Source: Oenococcus kitaharae DSM 17330 (GTDB taxonomy: Bacteria; Bacillota; Bacilli; Lactobacillales; Lactobacillaceae). From it: a stretch of 64,000 nucleotides of DNA. Both the position numbers and the translations under genes were made by a program. Shown here piece by piece: positions 24,984 through 33,935 of this stretch. Where the stretch lies: assembly GCF_000241055.1 (NCBI RefSeq), contig NZ_CM001398.1, positions 831,755 through 895,754 on the forward strand, read 5' to 3'. The notes beneath the pieces were generated by a model that saw only the letters and a program-made list of their open reading frames with translations, was not told where the DNA came from and searched no databases. Positions within the stretch are counted from its first letter, which is position 1. Every line of letters begins with the position of its first letter.

Positions 24984-25940
24984 ATGACAATCAATCCAGA
25001 TAGAGCACAAGATGTATGGAAAGATGTGGGCGAACATGTGCAGTTTACGGTTTTGCGCCTGCTGAGAAAAGATCAGCAAAAAGATCAGCAGGCCATTGCA
25101 GAATTCGCTGATCGGTCGCAAGCGATTATCCGTTCATTAAAAATTCGTGATGCCCATTTAGCCACAGAATCAGGTTTGAAAGTGGCTTTTGGTTTTAGCA
25201 AGAAGGCTTGGGAATATTTGTTTCCCAATGCGTCTCAGCCAAAAGAATTGGAAACGTATGAAGGCTTAACGGGCCCGGAGTACGCCATGCCAGCTAGCGA
25301 GGGCGACATATTTTTTCATATTCGTGCCAGTAATGAGGCCGTCGTCTATGAAGCGCAGACACAATTTCGCCGCTTTTTGAAAGATATCACTGAAGTTGTT
25401 GATGAGACAAAGGGTTTTCGCTATTTTGAAGGGCGGGCTATTATCGGCTTTATCGATGGGACAGAAGCACCGGCCGTACAGGATGCCGCCGGTTACGCTT
25501 TAATCGGTGATGAAGATCCTGATTTTATCAATGGTTCGTATGCTTTTGCCCAGAAATGGCAGCACGATATGGATTTTTGGAATCATTTGAAGACCGAAGA
25601 TCAGGAAAAAGCCGTTGGGCGCGAAAAATTCAGCGATCTGGAATTAGAGGATGCTGATAAATTTAAAAATGCGCATAATGTGAGCTCTAAAATCGAAATT
25701 GATGGGCAGGAACAAAAAATTATTCGTATGAACGTGCCTTTTTCCGATCCGGCTTCAGGTAAAACAGGTACCTATTTCATGGGATACGCTAGGCATTGGC
25801 ATATCACTAAGATGATGCTTCAGCAAATGTTGGATACATCGGATTTCCTTTTGAAATTCTCCACAATTTTGTCAGGCCAACTCTTCTTCATTCCATCACG
25901 GGATCTGATTGATAAAATTGCTGCTGGTGAGTTGAATTAA
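24984..25940 (+). CDS. DyP-type haem peroxidase
   Basis: 318 residues of the dye-decolorising peroxidase family, haem b enzymes using H2O2. The signature GxxDG occurs as GFIDGTEAP (about residue 155) with the distal Asp; the haem-binding His is probably in KNAHNVSSK (about 232) and the distal Arg region is IIRMNVPFSDP. No Tat signal is present, so it is cytoplasmic unless packaged elsewhere; no encapsulin gene is nearby. AGAGGTAG ribosome site. Monocistronic with its own terminator. Confidence 0.9.
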   Translation: MTINPDRAQDVWKDVGEHVQFTVLRLLRKDQQKDQQAIAEFADRSQAIIRSLKIRDAHLATESGLKVAFGFSKKAWEYLFPNASQPKELETYEGLTGPEYAMPASEGDIFFHIRASNEAVVYEAQTQFRRFLKDITEVVDETKGFRYFEGRAIIGFIDGTEAPAVQDAAGYALIGDEDPDFINGSYAFAQKWQHDMDFWNHLKTEDQEKAVGREKFSDLELEDADKFKNAHNVSSKIEIDGQEQKIIRMNVPFSDPASGKTGTYFMGYARHWHITKMMLQQMLDTSDFLLKFSTILSGQLFFIPSRDLIDKIAAGELN

Positions 25941-25945
25941 ACAAT

Positions 25946-25980
25946 AAAAAAAGGAATCCTGAATTGGATCCCTTTTTTTG
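25946..25980 (+). terminator. Terminator of the DyP peroxidase gene
   Basis: AAAAAAGGAATCC pairs with GGATCCCTTTTTTT around TGAATT, followed by Ts. Confidence 0.85.
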
Positions 25981-26031
25981 TCTGAATTTGCACAACAACA
26001 TGCTAGAAACGCACCGATATGGATTTTAATA

Positions 26032-26105
26032 TGCCGACTAGAGGATTCGAACCTCCGACCCCCTCATTACTAGTGAGGTGCTCTAGCCAACTGAGCTAAG
26101 TCGGC
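26032..26105 (-). tRNA. tRNA-Thr (anticodon AGU)
   Basis: On the minus strand: acceptor GCCGACT / AGTCGGC, D arm AGCTCAGTTGGCTAGAGC, anticodon stem CCTCA / TGAGG with loop CTAGTAA giving AGU, T arm GGAGGTTCGAATCCTCT. A34 in a threonine tRNA is unusual in bacteria and would need deamination to inosine to read ACC/ACA. Confidence 0.93.
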
Positions 26106-26355
26106 AATCAATTGACTAAAACAGTTTAACAAACTTTAGTCTATATGGCAATTTTCACTGCTGCTTTGCTTTTTGAAATTCTAAAACTCTATTTGTTTTT
26201 TATCTTTTAAATTTAATTTTATTTTCGAAAATGAATTCCGAATAACTTTCTAGAGGAGATTAATTGCGACAATCTTATTAATCATCTTTACGTCGTTTGC
26301 GATCATCAAATCATAGAAGACACAACATGGCGACAGAAAGGAATGGCACAGACAT

Positions 26356-27303
26356 ATGAAAACTACTTTTTTACAAGAAAGTCTGTATCTGCTGAAAAGT
26401 AAGATATCGCGCGTCGTTCTGGTGATTATTTGCTTGCTGGTCGCTTTTGCTGGATTTCAAGCCGTCAATACTCAGGCAGATTCTTGGCAGACCTTTAAGA
26501 TAACTCGTGGAATGTATCAGAGTTCGGCCGAATTCAATCAAGATATTCAAAAGCCTTACCATATCCATCAAGAATCGAATCCCCTAGGCTAAGTCAGTAC
26601 GACAGTGGATAATAGTGCACGCTATAATTACGAAAACGTGATTCATTCTCAAAATCAACTCCACTCCATTGAATTCACGCGATTTTTATTTGGCTCATTG
26701 GGATTAGTTCTATTGCCGCTCCTGACAGGCATTTTGGGAATTTCAATTGCCACACACGATTTTGCCAGTGCGACTTATAAAAGAAAACTGGATAATCACA
26801 CTTGGCTAGTGATTTTTTCAGGCAAAGTGCTGACTCTTTTTGCAGCAACTGCCGCCATTTATGTGCTCGCTGCTGTTTTAGCGTCTTTGTTAGGCCTGAT
26901 TCTGCCGCATCTGGTTAAATTACGAGATCTTTCGGAATATGGTATTTCTCTCCAAGCGTTAAATGCCGGAGATATGATCCTTACAGTCTTGGTGGCCTGT
27001 TTGATCGGCGTGGTCACTGCCTTGATTTGGTTTTCTGTTGGCCTGATATGCAAACGTTCATCAATTGCCATTGTTATTTTTCTGATTTATCAGGCGGTAA
27101 TACCGAATTTGGGTAGAACGGATTTTAAGAATACGATCATGTCCTTATTCTCCCGATTTACAAATCAGCTGGTCCTGCAGCCCTGGCCATATCGAAGTAT
27201 CAGTCTGTCGCTTTCTTTAGGACTGATAGCTGAGTATGTTTTTGGGGCCTTGATATTGGGATATTTTATTTTTTCAAAAAAGCATATAAATTCGTTATCT
27301 TAA
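26356..27303 (+). pseudogene. ABC-2-like permease interrupted by an in-frame stop
   Basis: Two open stretches lie in one frame: 26356-26592 (78 residues, N-terminal helix KSKISRVVLVIICLLVAFAGF) and 26605-27303 (from a GTG, 232 residues with about five helices, such as LFGSLGLVLLPLLTGILGISIATHDF). They are separated by a single TAA at 26590-26592 with no length change, so a sense-to-stop change in one ABC-2 type permease gene is the simplest reading. No ATPase gene is adjacent. The second part could still be made from its GTG, though no ribosome site is seen. Confidence 0.75.
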
Positions 27304-27335
27304 GTAATGATTTCATTTCTGATTGTTATGCCACT

Positions 27336-27366
27336 CAAAAAAGGTCCCCAAATGGGGACCTTTTTA
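27336..27366. terminator. Bidirectional terminator between the broken permease and brnQ
   Basis: AAAAAGGTCCCC / GGGGACCTTTTT perfect stem with AAAT loop. Confidence 0.93.
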
Positions 27367-27392
27367 AAATATATTCAATACACAAACGATAC

Positions 27393-28757
27393 TCAGTTTG
27401 CCTCTGTTTGACTAACCGCGGCTCTTTGCCCTTTGTCAAAAAGCAGATAAAGGCAAGTACCAACAACAGCACCGACCAGGGCCGGCAGCAGCCATCCTAA
27501 TCCTAGAGACGCAAGTGGCACGGATTGATGGTAAGCCGTAACTAGATCAGATAAGACTGGCAATTTTCCGGTTGGCAGGCTGGCAGCACTATCCAGCAGC
27601 GCAGCGGGCAAAGTCATAAATACAACTGATCGGCAGACATACTTGGACCGTTTGAAAAATTTTGCGCATAGAGACAAGCCGATTAAAACCAATGCCAAGG
27701 GATACATGAGCATCAGTACTGGGATTGCCCAGGCTACGATATTTGTCAGGCCTGCATTGGCAGTGACCAAAGACCCAACCGTTGTGATTTTCAGCCAGGT
27801 TGCATAACTCAATTTTGGAAAAGTCCGGTGCATATCTTGAGCAAATGAGGCACACAAGCCCATCGCGGTTGTAAAAACGGCCAAAGTGACCAAAACACCT
27901 GTGAAGACAATGCCGACATTACCCAAAAAGTGCTGAACAATTTGTGCAAAGGCTGTTCCACCATTTGCTGCGACCTTGAACAGACCCAGACTGCTGGTGC
28001 CAAGAAAAACCAGTCCTGCGTAAAGAACTGCTTCGGCTAAAATACTGAAGAATCCAGATTTGGCCAGCATCTTGGGTACTTGTTCTTTTTGATAACCCAG
28101 TCCTCGCACGGCGTAAACCACTGTGACCGCAAAGGCTAAGAGAGCTAAACCATCCATTGTGTTATAGCCGTCCAGAAAACCTTGGAAAAAGGGATTGCCG
28201 CTATAACTCGGCTGAACTGCCTGATGCAGACTGCCCATCGGTAGTACTAATGCTAATAGAAGGACGATGACTAATAGTGCCAAAAACAGAGGATTGAGAT
28301 ACTTGCCGATCCATTTAACCAGATTCTTTTGTTTAATCGTCAAAAAGTAAGCCAAGCTAAAGAAGAGAGCTGAAAATATCAGCATACCAAGACCTTGGAA
28401 ATTCTTAGGTAGAAAGGGTGCTGCACCCATAGAAAAAGCTGTTGCTGCAGTTCTTGGCGTCCCGAAAAAAGGCCCGATTGTTAGATGAAGCAAGACGAGA
28501 AAGACTGCTGCAAACCAAGGTGCGACTGGTTTTGCAACGTCGTATACACCTTTACTATTGGTCACGCTGACGGCCAGCATAGCCAAAAAGGGCACGAGTG
28601 TGCCTGTGATTAAAAAACCAAGAGTCGCCGTGACCCAATTGCTGCCAGCATTCTGACCCAATTGAACTGGGAAAATCAGATTGCCGGCCCCGAAAAACAT
28701 TCCGAAAATCAAAGACGCCAGCAAAACTGTATTACGTCTTTTTTCTTTTTTTGTCAT
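27393..28757 (-). CDS. brnQ: Branched-chain amino acid:cation symporter BrnQ
   Basis: 454-residue LIVCS-family transporter with about 12 transmembrane helices that imports Leu, Ile and Val with Na+ or H+. Landmarks are the N-terminal SLIFGMFFGAGNLIFPVQLGQNAG, GPFFGTPRTAATAFSMG, and GYNTMDGLALLAFA. An AAAGGAG site precedes the ATG. About 220 nt of leader upstream encode a Val/Ile-rich leader peptide, an anti-terminator-like hairpin and a terminator, so expression is probably attenuated according to branched-chain aminoacyl-tRNA supply. Confidence 0.95.
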   Translation of the reverse strand: MTKKEKRRNTVLLASLIFGMFFGAGNLIFPVQLGQNAGSNWVTATLGFLITGTLVPFLAMLAVSVTNSKGVYDVAKPVAPWFAAVFLVLLHLTIGPFFGTPRTAATAFSMGAAPFLPKNFQGLGMLIFSALFFSLAYFLTIKQKNLVKWIGKYLNPLFLALLVIVLLLALVLPMGSLHQAVQPSYSGNPFFQGFLDGYNTMDGLALLAFAVTVVYAVRGLGYQKEQVPKMLAKSGFFSILAEAVLYAGLVFLGTSSLGLFKVAANGGTAFAQIVQHFLGNVGIVFTGVLVTLAVFTTAMGLCASFAQDMHRTFPKLSYATWLKITTVGSLVTANAGLTNIVAWAIPVLMLMYPLALVLIGLSLCAKFFKRSKYVCRSVVFMTLPAALLDSAASLPTGKLPVLSDLVTAYHQSVPLASLGLGWLLPALVGAVVGTCLYLLFDKGQRAAVSQTEAN

Positions 28758-28782
28758 AATTCATTTTCTCCTTTGTTACCAT

Positions 28783-28820
28783 AAAAAAATCGGCCAACTG
28801 TTTTTGCAGTTGACCGATTT
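28783..28820 (-). terminator. Attenuator terminator upstream of brnQ
   Basis: On the minus strand AATCGGTCAACTG pairs with CAGTTGGCCGATT, followed by a T7 run, about 25 nt before the brnQ start. Upstream, AGCTGCTCGTC (28840-28850) and GACGAGCAGCT (28861-28871) form another perfect hairpin. Confidence 0.85.
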
Positions 28821-28887
28821 GAAAAATTTCCAATCTCTCAGCTGCTCGTCTTTAATAAATGACGAGCAGCTCAATAACAGCTCATCA

Positions 28888-28947
28888 TTAAGACAAAATA
28901 ATGACGACGCTGATAATGACTTGTTTAGTTAAAAAAAGACTAGACAC
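28888..28947 (-). CDS. BrnQ leader peptide
   Basis: A 19-residue ORF, MSSLFLTKQVIISVVIILS, starting with GTG and preceded by GGGAG 8 nt upstream. Ten of its residues are Leu, Val or Ile, with VII and VVIIL runs. It lies between the promoter and the two hairpins of the brnQ leader. By analogy with ilv/leu leader peptides, ribosome stalling at these codons would favour read-through into brnQ when branched-chain amino acids are scarce. Confidence 0.8.
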   Translation of the reverse strand: MSSLFLTKQVIISVVIILS

Positions 28948-28980
28948 TGGAAATTCTCCCTCTAAATATTGGTTACATGA

Positions 28981-29009
28981 ATTAAAACAATTAATGTAAT
29001 GATTGTCAA
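28981..29009 (-). promoter_or_regulatory. brnQ promoter
   Basis: On the minus strand TTGACA (29004-29009), exactly 17 bp, TTTAAT (28981-28986). It lies about 35 nt upstream of the leader peptide. Confidence 0.8.
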
Positions 29010-29112
29010 GTGATATTTTGCACTTAGAGATAAAAAAAATAGCCGATTAAAATCGGCTATCGCAAATTTGTTTATAAAACACTTAGTAACGCCTCTAAAT
29101 CGACGTTTTTTA

Positions 29113-29194
29113 TGCGGATGACAGGAATCGAACCTGCACGAGTTGCCTCACAGGAACCTAAATCCTGCGCGTCTGCCAGTTCCGCCACATCCGC
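29113..29194 (-). tRNA. tRNA-Leu (anticodon UAG)
   Basis: On the minus strand: class II tRNA with acceptor GCGGATG / CATCCGC, anticodon stem CAGGA / TCCTG with loop TTTAGGT giving UAG, a long variable arm TGAGGCAACTCG and T arm GCAGGTTCGATTCCTGT. Length 82 nt. Confidence 0.94.
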
Positions 29195-29234
29195 AGAACT
29201 TGTATATTTTAGCATGTTGTCCCAACTGATAGCA

Positions 29235-29261
29235 ATAAAAAACACCGACGCTGGTCGGTGT
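29235..29261 (-). terminator. Terminator for minus-strand transcription upstream of rpmB
   Basis: ACACCGAC (29242-29249) / GTCGGTGT (29254-29261); the T run lies on the minus strand. No annotated minus-strand gene ends here, which points to an unrecognised small transcript. Confidence 0.7.
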
Positions 29262-29309
29262 AAGGGATTTTTATAAAGAGAGTTTTATAATTTTGGAAGG
29301 GATAGTTAT

Positions 29310-29369
29310 TTATGAAAATCGTTCCTCTGGGGCGTCCTTTGGAACAAGATCATTATTGAAATCCAACAT
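29310..29369 (-). other. Candidate micro-ORF pair upstream of rpmB
   Basis: In an otherwise empty stretch (29195-29480), the minus strand encodes MLDFNNDLVPKDAPEERFS (29310-29369) ahead of the terminator at 29235. The plus strand of the same DNA encodes MKIVPLGRPLEQDHY (29312-29359), preceded by GGAAGGGA and TATAAT (29286-29291). Only one, or neither, is likely to be real. No function is proposed. Confidence 0.3.
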
Positions 29370-29481
29370 TAAAACAATTTAAAAAACAAGTTAAACGAAT
29401 ATTAAAGCTTTTCAGGACTTAAGATTTGCAATTCAGGCACAAATCATATAAAATTTAAAAGTTACATGTAAGGAGGACGCC

Positions 29482-29682
29482 ATGGCAAAAGATGCTATCA
29501 CCGGCGCGCGGACTCGTTTTGGTAATCAGCGTTCGCACGCTTTGAATGCCAATCGCCGTTCGTGGAAGCCGAATTTGCAAAAAGTGACCGTTAAGATTAA
29601 CGGCGACGCTCCCAAGACCGTTTATCTGACTGCTCGTACTTTGCGCGCAGGTTTGAAGAATGGTTCTATCGAACGCGTATAA
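29482..29682 (+). CDS. rpmB: 50S ribosomal protein L28
   Basis: 66-residue large-subunit protein, basic, with the L28 pattern [28 protein letters not shown] and C-terminal [13 protein letters not shown]. The zinc-binding cysteines of the C+ form are absent, so this is the zinc-independent (C-) form. A strong AAGGAGG site lies 6 nt before the ATG. Monocistronic with a terminator. Confidence 0.97.
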   Translation: MAKDAITGARTRFGNQRSHALNANRRSWKPNLQKVTVKINGDAPKTVYLTARTLRAGLKNGSIERV

Positions 29683-29685
29683 ATT

Positions 29686-29708
29686 GGGCCGCTGAAAGCG
29701 GTTTTTTT
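29686..29708 (+). terminator. Terminator of rpmB
   Basis: CCGCT / AGCGG stem with GAA loop and a T7 run. Confidence 0.88.
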
Positions 29709-29769
29709 ATATCTTAAAGCGAAAAGCCAAATTCGAAAAGACTGTTAAAATTTAATCAGAGGTAAAATC

Positions 29770-30120
29770 ATGAGCCTAAAGATGAAGACCAAGATTGGCC
29801 AAGTAAATATTGATGATGATGTTATTTCGACGATTGTCGGAACTGCTGCTTCTGAATCCTTTGGTGTGATTGGTATGGCATCAAAGTCTTTCAAAGATGG
29901 TGTGAATCAGGTTTTGCAGCGCCCGAATTATGGACGCGGTATTCTAGTATCCGAAGAGAAGGATCAGCTTACCATTGATGTTCATATTGTTGTTGAATAT
30001 GGTGCAAAGCTTTCCGAAGTTTCAAAAGCCGTTCAAAAGCAGGTTCGCTATGCTTTGGAGAAAAATCTGGGTGTTGTCATTAATCAAGTAAATGTCACTA
30101 TCGAAGGCATCCGCGCCTAA
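29770..30120 (+). CDS. yloU: Asp23/Gls24 family protein YloU
   Basis: 116 residues of the alkaline-shock (Asp23) family: IDDDVISTIVGTAASESFGVIGMA, then IDVHIVVEYGAKLSEVSKAVQKQVRYAL and VNQVNVTIEGIRA. It sits directly before fakA, its usual partner (yloU-yloV in Bacillus), 9 nt apart. Its molecular role is not established; family members are linked to envelope stress. AGAGGTAA ribosome site. Confidence 0.93.
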   Translation: MSLKMKTKIGQVNIDDDVISTIVGTAASESFGVIGMASKSFKDGVNQVLQRPNYGRGILVSEEKDQLTIDVHIVVEYGAKLSEVSKAVQKQVRYALEKNLGVVINQVNVTIEGIRA

Positions 30121-30129
30121 GGAGATCAA

Positions 30130-31794
30130 ATGGAAATAATTACGAATGTTGAATTTGGTCGGATGATCAATGCTGCTGCCCAAATTTTGACGAAAAATGC
30201 GCAGCATATAAATAAATTGAATGTGTTTCCGGTGCCGGATGGCGACACAGGCACTAATATGAGTCTGACGATGCAATCCGGAGCTCAATACGAGCGTGAT
30301 TCTACGGAAACATCTGTCGCCGCTTTATCGGCTGCGATGTCAAAGGGGCTTTTGATGGGCGCGCGTGGCAATTCTGGTGTTATTTTGTCGCAAATCATGC
30401 GCGGTTTTACAAAATACATTGCTAACTTCGATACCTTGGATGCACAGCAGTTTGCTAATGCGTTGAAGGCTGGTGCTGAAGCGGCCTATAAATCTGTTAT
30501 GAAGCCGACCGAAGGCACGATTTTAACGGTTATTCGCGAGTCGGCAGCCGCAGCTGGGCAGACTGCAGCTAAATCCAATGATTTAATTAAAGTCAGCAAG
30601 GCGACTTACGATGCTTCAAAAAAAGCATTGGCTAAGACACCTTCGTTGCTCCCTGTTCTAAAAGAGGTTGGTGTCGTTGATTCCGGCGGCCAAGGATTAG
30701 TCTTTGTTTTTCAATCTTGGTATGAGGTGCTTTCCGGCAAGACTACACAAGATGATTTGGATACGCCGCCAGATATGGCTCAGTTCGATGAAAAGAGCGA
30801 TGAGTTTGACGCACAGGTTTCCTTGGATCCTAAAGATATTAAATATGGTTACTGCACGACAGTTCTTTTTGAGACTGGTAAGGGAACAACTTATGATCGT
30901 GACTGGAGTTACGACGATTTTTACAAAGATTTGAGTGAATTGGGTGATTCTTTGCTTGTTATCGCTGACGATGGTTTGGTCAAAACACATGTACATACAG
31001 AAAATCCTGGTGCTATTTTGACTGAGGCAACGCATTATGGTTCGATTCGTTGGGTCAAGATCGATAACATGCGCGATCAGCAGCAGGCTGTGATCGATCG
31101 TGTTGCTAAAGAACAGACTGAGAAAAAAAGAGAACCTGTTGAGACGGCTGTAATTACGGTTGCTTCTGGTCATGGTGTGGCTGAACTGTTCGAGTCAATG
31201 GGTGTGACTGATGTAATTACAGGCGGCCAGACCATGAATCCATCAACCAAGGATTTATTGAATGCAATCAAAGTTAGTGGTGCCAAAAAAGCGATTATTC
31301 TTCCTAACAACAGCAATATCTTTATGGCAGCCAGCCAGGCCGCTGAGATGGCAAAAGTACCTGTTGAGATTGTCAAATCCAAGACCATTCAGCAAGGTTT
31401 GACAGCCATGTTGGGTTATAATCCGGAGCTTGATGTTAAAGAGAATGCCAAGGAAATGATTGATCAGCTGGATACGGTCAAATCAGCTGAAATTACAAAA
31501 GCTGTTCGCGATACTGTTTTAGATGGCAAAGATATCAAACGTGGTGAGTACATTGCGATTGTCGATGGCAAGATTCAGGCGAATGGTCGAAAGATTCGTG
31601 ATGTGGCTGTTAATGCAGTCAAAACAATGCTTGATGAAGATTCTGAAATTGTCACAGTTATCTATGGCAGTGAATCTAATGAAAAAGAAGCTGACCAATT
31701 AGTAAAAGCAATTTCTAAGCTGAATAGTGATTTGGAAACTGAAGTTCATGAGGGTGATCAGCCTTTATATCCATTTTTGATTTCGGTTGAATAA
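30130..31794 (+). CDS. fakA: Fatty acid kinase catalytic subunit FakA (DAK2 domain)
   Basis: 554 residues. N-terminal DAK2 ATP-binding domain with NVFPVPDGDTGTNMSLT (about residue 37), ARGNSGVILSQIMRGF and VVDSGGQGLVFVF, then the YloV C-terminal region. FakA phosphorylates fatty acids presented by FakB so that PlsX/PlsY can use them. The neighbourhood fits: recG, plsX and acpP follow. AAGGAG ribosome site; a terminator is found after the stop. No FakB gene is in the window. Confidence 0.95.
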   Translation: MEIITNVEFGRMINAAAQILTKNAQHINKLNVFPVPDGDTGTNMSLTMQSGAQYERDSTETSVAALSAAMSKGLLMGARGNSGVILSQIMRGFTKYIANFDTLDAQQFANALKAGAEAAYKSVMKPTEGTILTVIRESAAAAGQTAAKSNDLIKVSKATYDASKKALAKTPSLLPVLKEVGVVDSGGQGLVFVFQSWYEVLSGKTTQDDLDTPPDMAQFDEKSDEFDAQVSLDPKDIKYGYCTTVLFETGKGTTYDRDWSYDDFYKDLSELGDSLLVIADDGLVKTHVHTENPGAILTEATHYGSIRWVKIDNMRDQQQAVIDRVAKEQTEKKREPVETAVITVASGHGVAELFESMGVTDVITGGQTMNPSTKDLLNAIKVSGAKKAIILPNNSNIFMAASQAAEMAKVPVEIVKSKTIQQGLTAMLGYNPELDVKENAKEMIDQLDTVKSAEITKAVRDTVLDGKDIKRGEYIAIVDGKIQANGRKIRDVAVNAVKTMLDEDSEIVTVIYGSESNEKEADQLVKAISKLNSDLETEVHEGDQPLYPFLISVE

Positions 31795-31818
31795 TTTTTT
31801 AGTTCATAACACAGCATC

Positions 31819-31845
31819 AAAATCCGTCCTAGGCGGATTTTTTGT
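31819..31845 (+). terminator. Terminator of yloU-fakA
   Basis: AAAATCCG / CGGATTTT stem around TCCTAGG, then T run. Confidence 0.88.
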
Positions 31846-31891
31846 TTGGCCCGCCACAAGAGCTCTTGGCAAAATTGAACAGTGGAAGTAA

Positions 31892-31897
31892 TATAAT
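31892..31897 (+). promoter_or_regulatory. -10 box of recG, consistent with a leaderless mRNA
   Basis: Perfect TATAAT ending 6 nt before the recG GTG; transcription would start at or beside the start codon. A TTGGCA (31866-31871) is 20 bp upstream, a loose -35. Confidence 0.65.
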
Positions 31898-31903
31898 CTT
31901 TCT

Positions 31904-33934
31904 GTGAGTCTTTTTGATCCAATTACAAAACTTTCTGGTGTTGGCGATAAACGCGCTGAGGCTTTGAAGCAATTAGGAATTGAAAACATTGAGGATCTGC
32001 TGACTTATTATCCCTTTCGCTATGATGACTTTGAGACACGTCTGCCCAGCCAAACGGATGATGGCCAAAAAGTTACTTTTAAGGGTATTGTCAGTTCACC
32101 CCCGGTCTTGACACATTTTGGTTATCATAAATCCCGGCTCTCATTCCACTTGCTGATTGCCCATGATAATATTTCTGTTTCTTTTTTTAATCAGCCATGG
32201 TTGGAAGAACGTGTTGAAGTAGAGCAGGAAATCGCTGTTTTTGGGACCTATGATGCGATTCACGCATCGTTAGCCGGCCAAAAGATTATCAATTTGGCTG
32301 AGAATTCGTTGGCAGCTGTTTATCCTTCCAGCCAAGCGATTCATGCAAAAACAATTCAGCAGCTGATTCAAAAAGCTTACAGTCTCTATGCCAACCAAAT
32401 TGAAGATCTGATACCAGCTGATTTACGTCAGCTATATCGTTTGCAGCCTCGGAAAAAACAGATTCACGATATGCATTTTCCAAATGATGCCGAGGAGGCT
32501 CGTCTGGCACGCCGTTCTGCTGCTTTTGAGGAGTTCTTTATTTTTCAAATGCGTCTGCAGCTTTTGAAGTTATCTGCTCAGGAACACCAAGGACGAGCAG
32601 TCAATTATGATAACCAAGTCCTACAGGATTTTGTTGAGCGGCTGCCATATCGCCTGACTGATGCTCAACAGAAAGTGCTGGACGAAATTCTTCAGGATTT
32701 AAGCGCACCGATTCATATGAATCGCCTGCTGCAGGGGGATGTCGGGTCTGGTAAAACGATTGTGGCCGCTATTGCGATGCTGGCTGCCTATAGCGCTGGT
32801 TTTCAAGCTGCGATTATGGTGCCGACCGAAATTTTGGCCCAGCAGCATGCCATTAATTTGAGCAATTTATATGAATCCTGCGGCCTGCATTTACGTGTTG
32901 AGCTACTCACGTCTGGATTAAAGGCAGCTGCCCGCCGACAGATCCTGCAGGATCTGCAATCTGGCGAGATTGATATTATTGTGGGTACTCACGCTCTGAT
33001 TCAGCCAGACGTGCATTTCCATAACTTGGCTTTAGCTGTTGTTGATGAACAGCACCGATTCGGTGTCAAGCAGCGTGCAGCTTTACGGGAACAGGGACAG
33101 AATCCGGATATTCTAGCCATGACCGCCACGCCCATTCCACGCACTTTGGCCATCACAGCTTATGGCGAGATGGATGTTTCAATAATTGATCAGCTGCCAA
33201 GCGGCCGGAAGCGTATTGTCACACGATGGGTTAAATCCAATCAAACTGATAATGTTTTTCAATGGGTTAAAAAGCAAATGGTTGCTGGTGCACAAGTCTA
33301 TGTGGTGACGCCTTTAATTGAAGAATCGGAGACGCTGGACGTACAAAATGCTTTATTGGTTTATGATCAGCTGCAGACAGAAATGGCACCTTATCATGTG
33401 GCTTTATTGCACGGCCGTATGTCAAATGAGGATAAACAGCAAGTGATTTCAGATTTTGCTGCTAATAAGACACAATTACTGGTTACAACAACGGTCATTG
33501 AAGTGGGTGTAGACATTAAAAACGCGACCATTATGATTATCTTGGATGCGGATCGTTTCGGACTGGCGCAGCTGCACCAATTACGCGGTCGAGTCGGACG
33601 AGGTGATAAGCAGTCCTATGCGATTTTGATTTCCGATCCCAAGACGCAGTATGGGATTGATCGGATGACAGCCATCGAGTCCACGACAGATGGTTTTCAA
33701 TTAGCTGAAAAAGATTTACAATTACGCGGTCCCGGCGATATGATCGGTGTCAAACAAGCTGGTCTGCCGGAATTCAATGTAGGCGATCCGGTGCATGATT
33801 TAAAAATGATGGAGATCGCTCAGCAAGCCGCAATCGAGATTACGAGGCAGCCGCACTGGGATTCTGACAAAGACCATGCCGGACTGGTAAAATATTTGTC
33901 GTTGACTATGTATCGATATAAGGACTTTGACTAA
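31904..33934 (+). CDS. recG: ATP-dependent DNA helicase RecG
   Basis: 676-residue SF2 helicase that regresses stalled forks and processes Holliday junctions. N-terminal wedge OB-fold (about 1-160), then helicase motifs LLQGDVGSGKT (Walker A), VDEQHRFGV (DExH), TATPIPRT, TTVIEVGVDIKNA and QLRGRVGRGD, with the C-terminal RGPGDMIGVKQAG. GTG start without ribosome site, 6 nt after TATAAT. It leads the recG-plsX-acpP group. Confidence 0.97.
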   Translation: MSLFDPITKLSGVGDKRAEALKQLGIENIEDLLTYYPFRYDDFETRLPSQTDDGQKVTFKGIVSSPPVLTHFGYHKSRLSFHLLIAHDNISVSFFNQPWLEERVEVEQEIAVFGTYDAIHASLAGQKIINLAENSLAAVYPSSQAIHAKTIQQLIQKAYSLYANQIEDLIPADLRQLYRLQPRKKQIHDMHFPNDAEEARLARRSAAFEEFFIFQMRLQLLKLSAQEHQGRAVNYDNQVLQDFVERLPYRLTDAQQKVLDEILQDLSAPIHMNRLLQGDVGSGKTIVAAIAMLAAYSAGFQAAIMVPTEILAQQHAINLSNLYESCGLHLRVELLTSGLKAAARRQILQDLQSGEIDIIVGTHALIQPDVHFHNLALAVVDEQHRFGVKQRAALREQGQNPDILAMTATPIPRTLAITAYGEMDVSIIDQLPSGRKRIVTRWVKSNQTDNVFQWVKKQMVAGAQVYVVTPLIEESETLDVQNALLVYDQLQTEMAPYHVALLHGRMSNEDKQQVISDFAANKTQLLVTTTVIEVGVDIKNATIMIILDADRFGLAQLHQLRGRVGRGDKQSYAILISDPKTQYGIDRMTAIESTTDGFQLAEKDLQLRGPGDMIGVKQAGLPEFNVGDPVHDLKMMEIAQQAAIEITRQPHWDSDKDHAGLVKYLSLTMYRYKDFD

Positions 33935-33935
33935 G

